Shown here: positions 63,820-64,000 of the stretch, one piece after another | Numbering within the stretch: the stretch's first letter is position 1 | Layout: each line of letters begins with the position of its first letter | NCBI GenBank assembly: GCA_965230755.1 | Contig: CBDDLT010000026.1 | Location: 62,001 to 126,000, forward strand | Origin: DATFJT01 sp965230755 | GTDB taxonomy: Bacteria > Bacteroidota > Bacteroidia > Chitinophagales > Saprospiraceae | Reading direction: 5' to 3' | DNA length: 64,000 nucleotides | Program-made: the position numbers and the translations under genes | Notes under the pieces: generated by a model | What the model saw: the letters and a program-made list of their open reading frames with translations, nothing else | Told to the model about the DNA's origin: nothing | The model's database searches: none

Positions 63820-64000
63820 TTGTTGAACAACCTGGTGATGGAATTGATGAATCTTGTGAAACAGAAATAGATGATCAAGGCACTATGAATAATGAATCCA
63901 GTACTCAGTCAAGAAGTAATGGTAATTGTGATGTCAAAATTTTAGCCTTATACACTTCTGCAGCAGAACAAGCTTCTTCAAGTATTGAAAATTTGGCCTC
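63810..64000 (+). CDS. Continuation of the metallopeptidase-like gene (runs off the right edge)
   Basis: An open frame of 63 codons with no start of its own and no stop before the edge. It carries on the preceding protein after the frameshift. NCDVKILALYTSAAEQASS matches the opening of secreted reprolysin-like (M12B-type) metallopeptidase domains of Bacteroidota. The HExxH motif would lie beyond the edge, so the assignment is inferred from this segment. Confidence 0.6.

Overview
The window is about 40% G+C chromosomal DNA from a member of the phylum Bacteroidota, probably an environmental or marine lineage near Saprospiria/Cytophagia; the genus cannot be told from the sequence. Supporting signs are C-terminal type IX secretion (T9SS) sorting domains, many Cys-anchored lipoproteins, two ECF sigma-factor operons with DUF4097/DUF2807-type adhesins, a methionine synthase split into two genes, and start codons without clear Shine-Dalgarno sequences.

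Layout. 0-7 kb: secreted, lipid and regulatory genes (edge-truncated secreted protein, FabH-like ketosynthase, DUF5519 lipoprotein, divergent Crp- and AraC-type regulators, CPBP protease), a row of short hairpins, and a broken LamG-type gene. 7.3-10.9 kb: a two-gene Septu-like anti-phage pair (AAA ATPase plus HNH nuclease), followed by a complete IS4-family element with 9-bp target duplications. 11-19.1 kb: sulfur and one-carbon metabolism, namely a large PLP enzyme, a secreted HExxH protein, and a metH(part 1)-metH(part 2)-metF operon led by a SAM-I riboswitch. 19.2-28.6 kb: a giant G8-domain T9SS protein, lipoproteins, two serine hydrolases and an AraC regulator.

28.7-35.9 kb is the clearest accessory block. 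All its genes are on the minus strand. It holds two coupled unknown genes, a LamG/T9SS protein between two 95% identical 111-112 bp palindromic repeats, an ApeA-like HEPN protein, and an unrecognised pair made of an 827-aa P-loop NTPase and a small winged-helix/membrane protein. Imperfect palindromes lie in the gaps between units, which recalls an integron-like or other cassette array. An exact 19-bp palindromic sequence is found upstream of both the Septu pair and the 827-aa pair. This block is the best candidate for an undescribed defence system.

35.9-49 kb: housekeeping genes (acetyl-CoA synthetase, SulP transporter, DEAD-box helicase, rsmE, rseP-hscB, MFS pump, tRNA-Leu, ExbD pair), interrupted by an IS3-family element with a -1 frameshift site. 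49-64 kb: cupin, class D beta-lactamase, methyltransferase and RidA genes; two convergent sigma-factor operons; a lipoprotein cluster; ogt-MATE; and a secreted metallopeptidase-like gene cut by the right edge.

Three genes (about 5.56, 55.07 and 63.81 kb) are frameshifted at or beside A-rich runs. They may be real pseudogenes or indel errors in the assembly.
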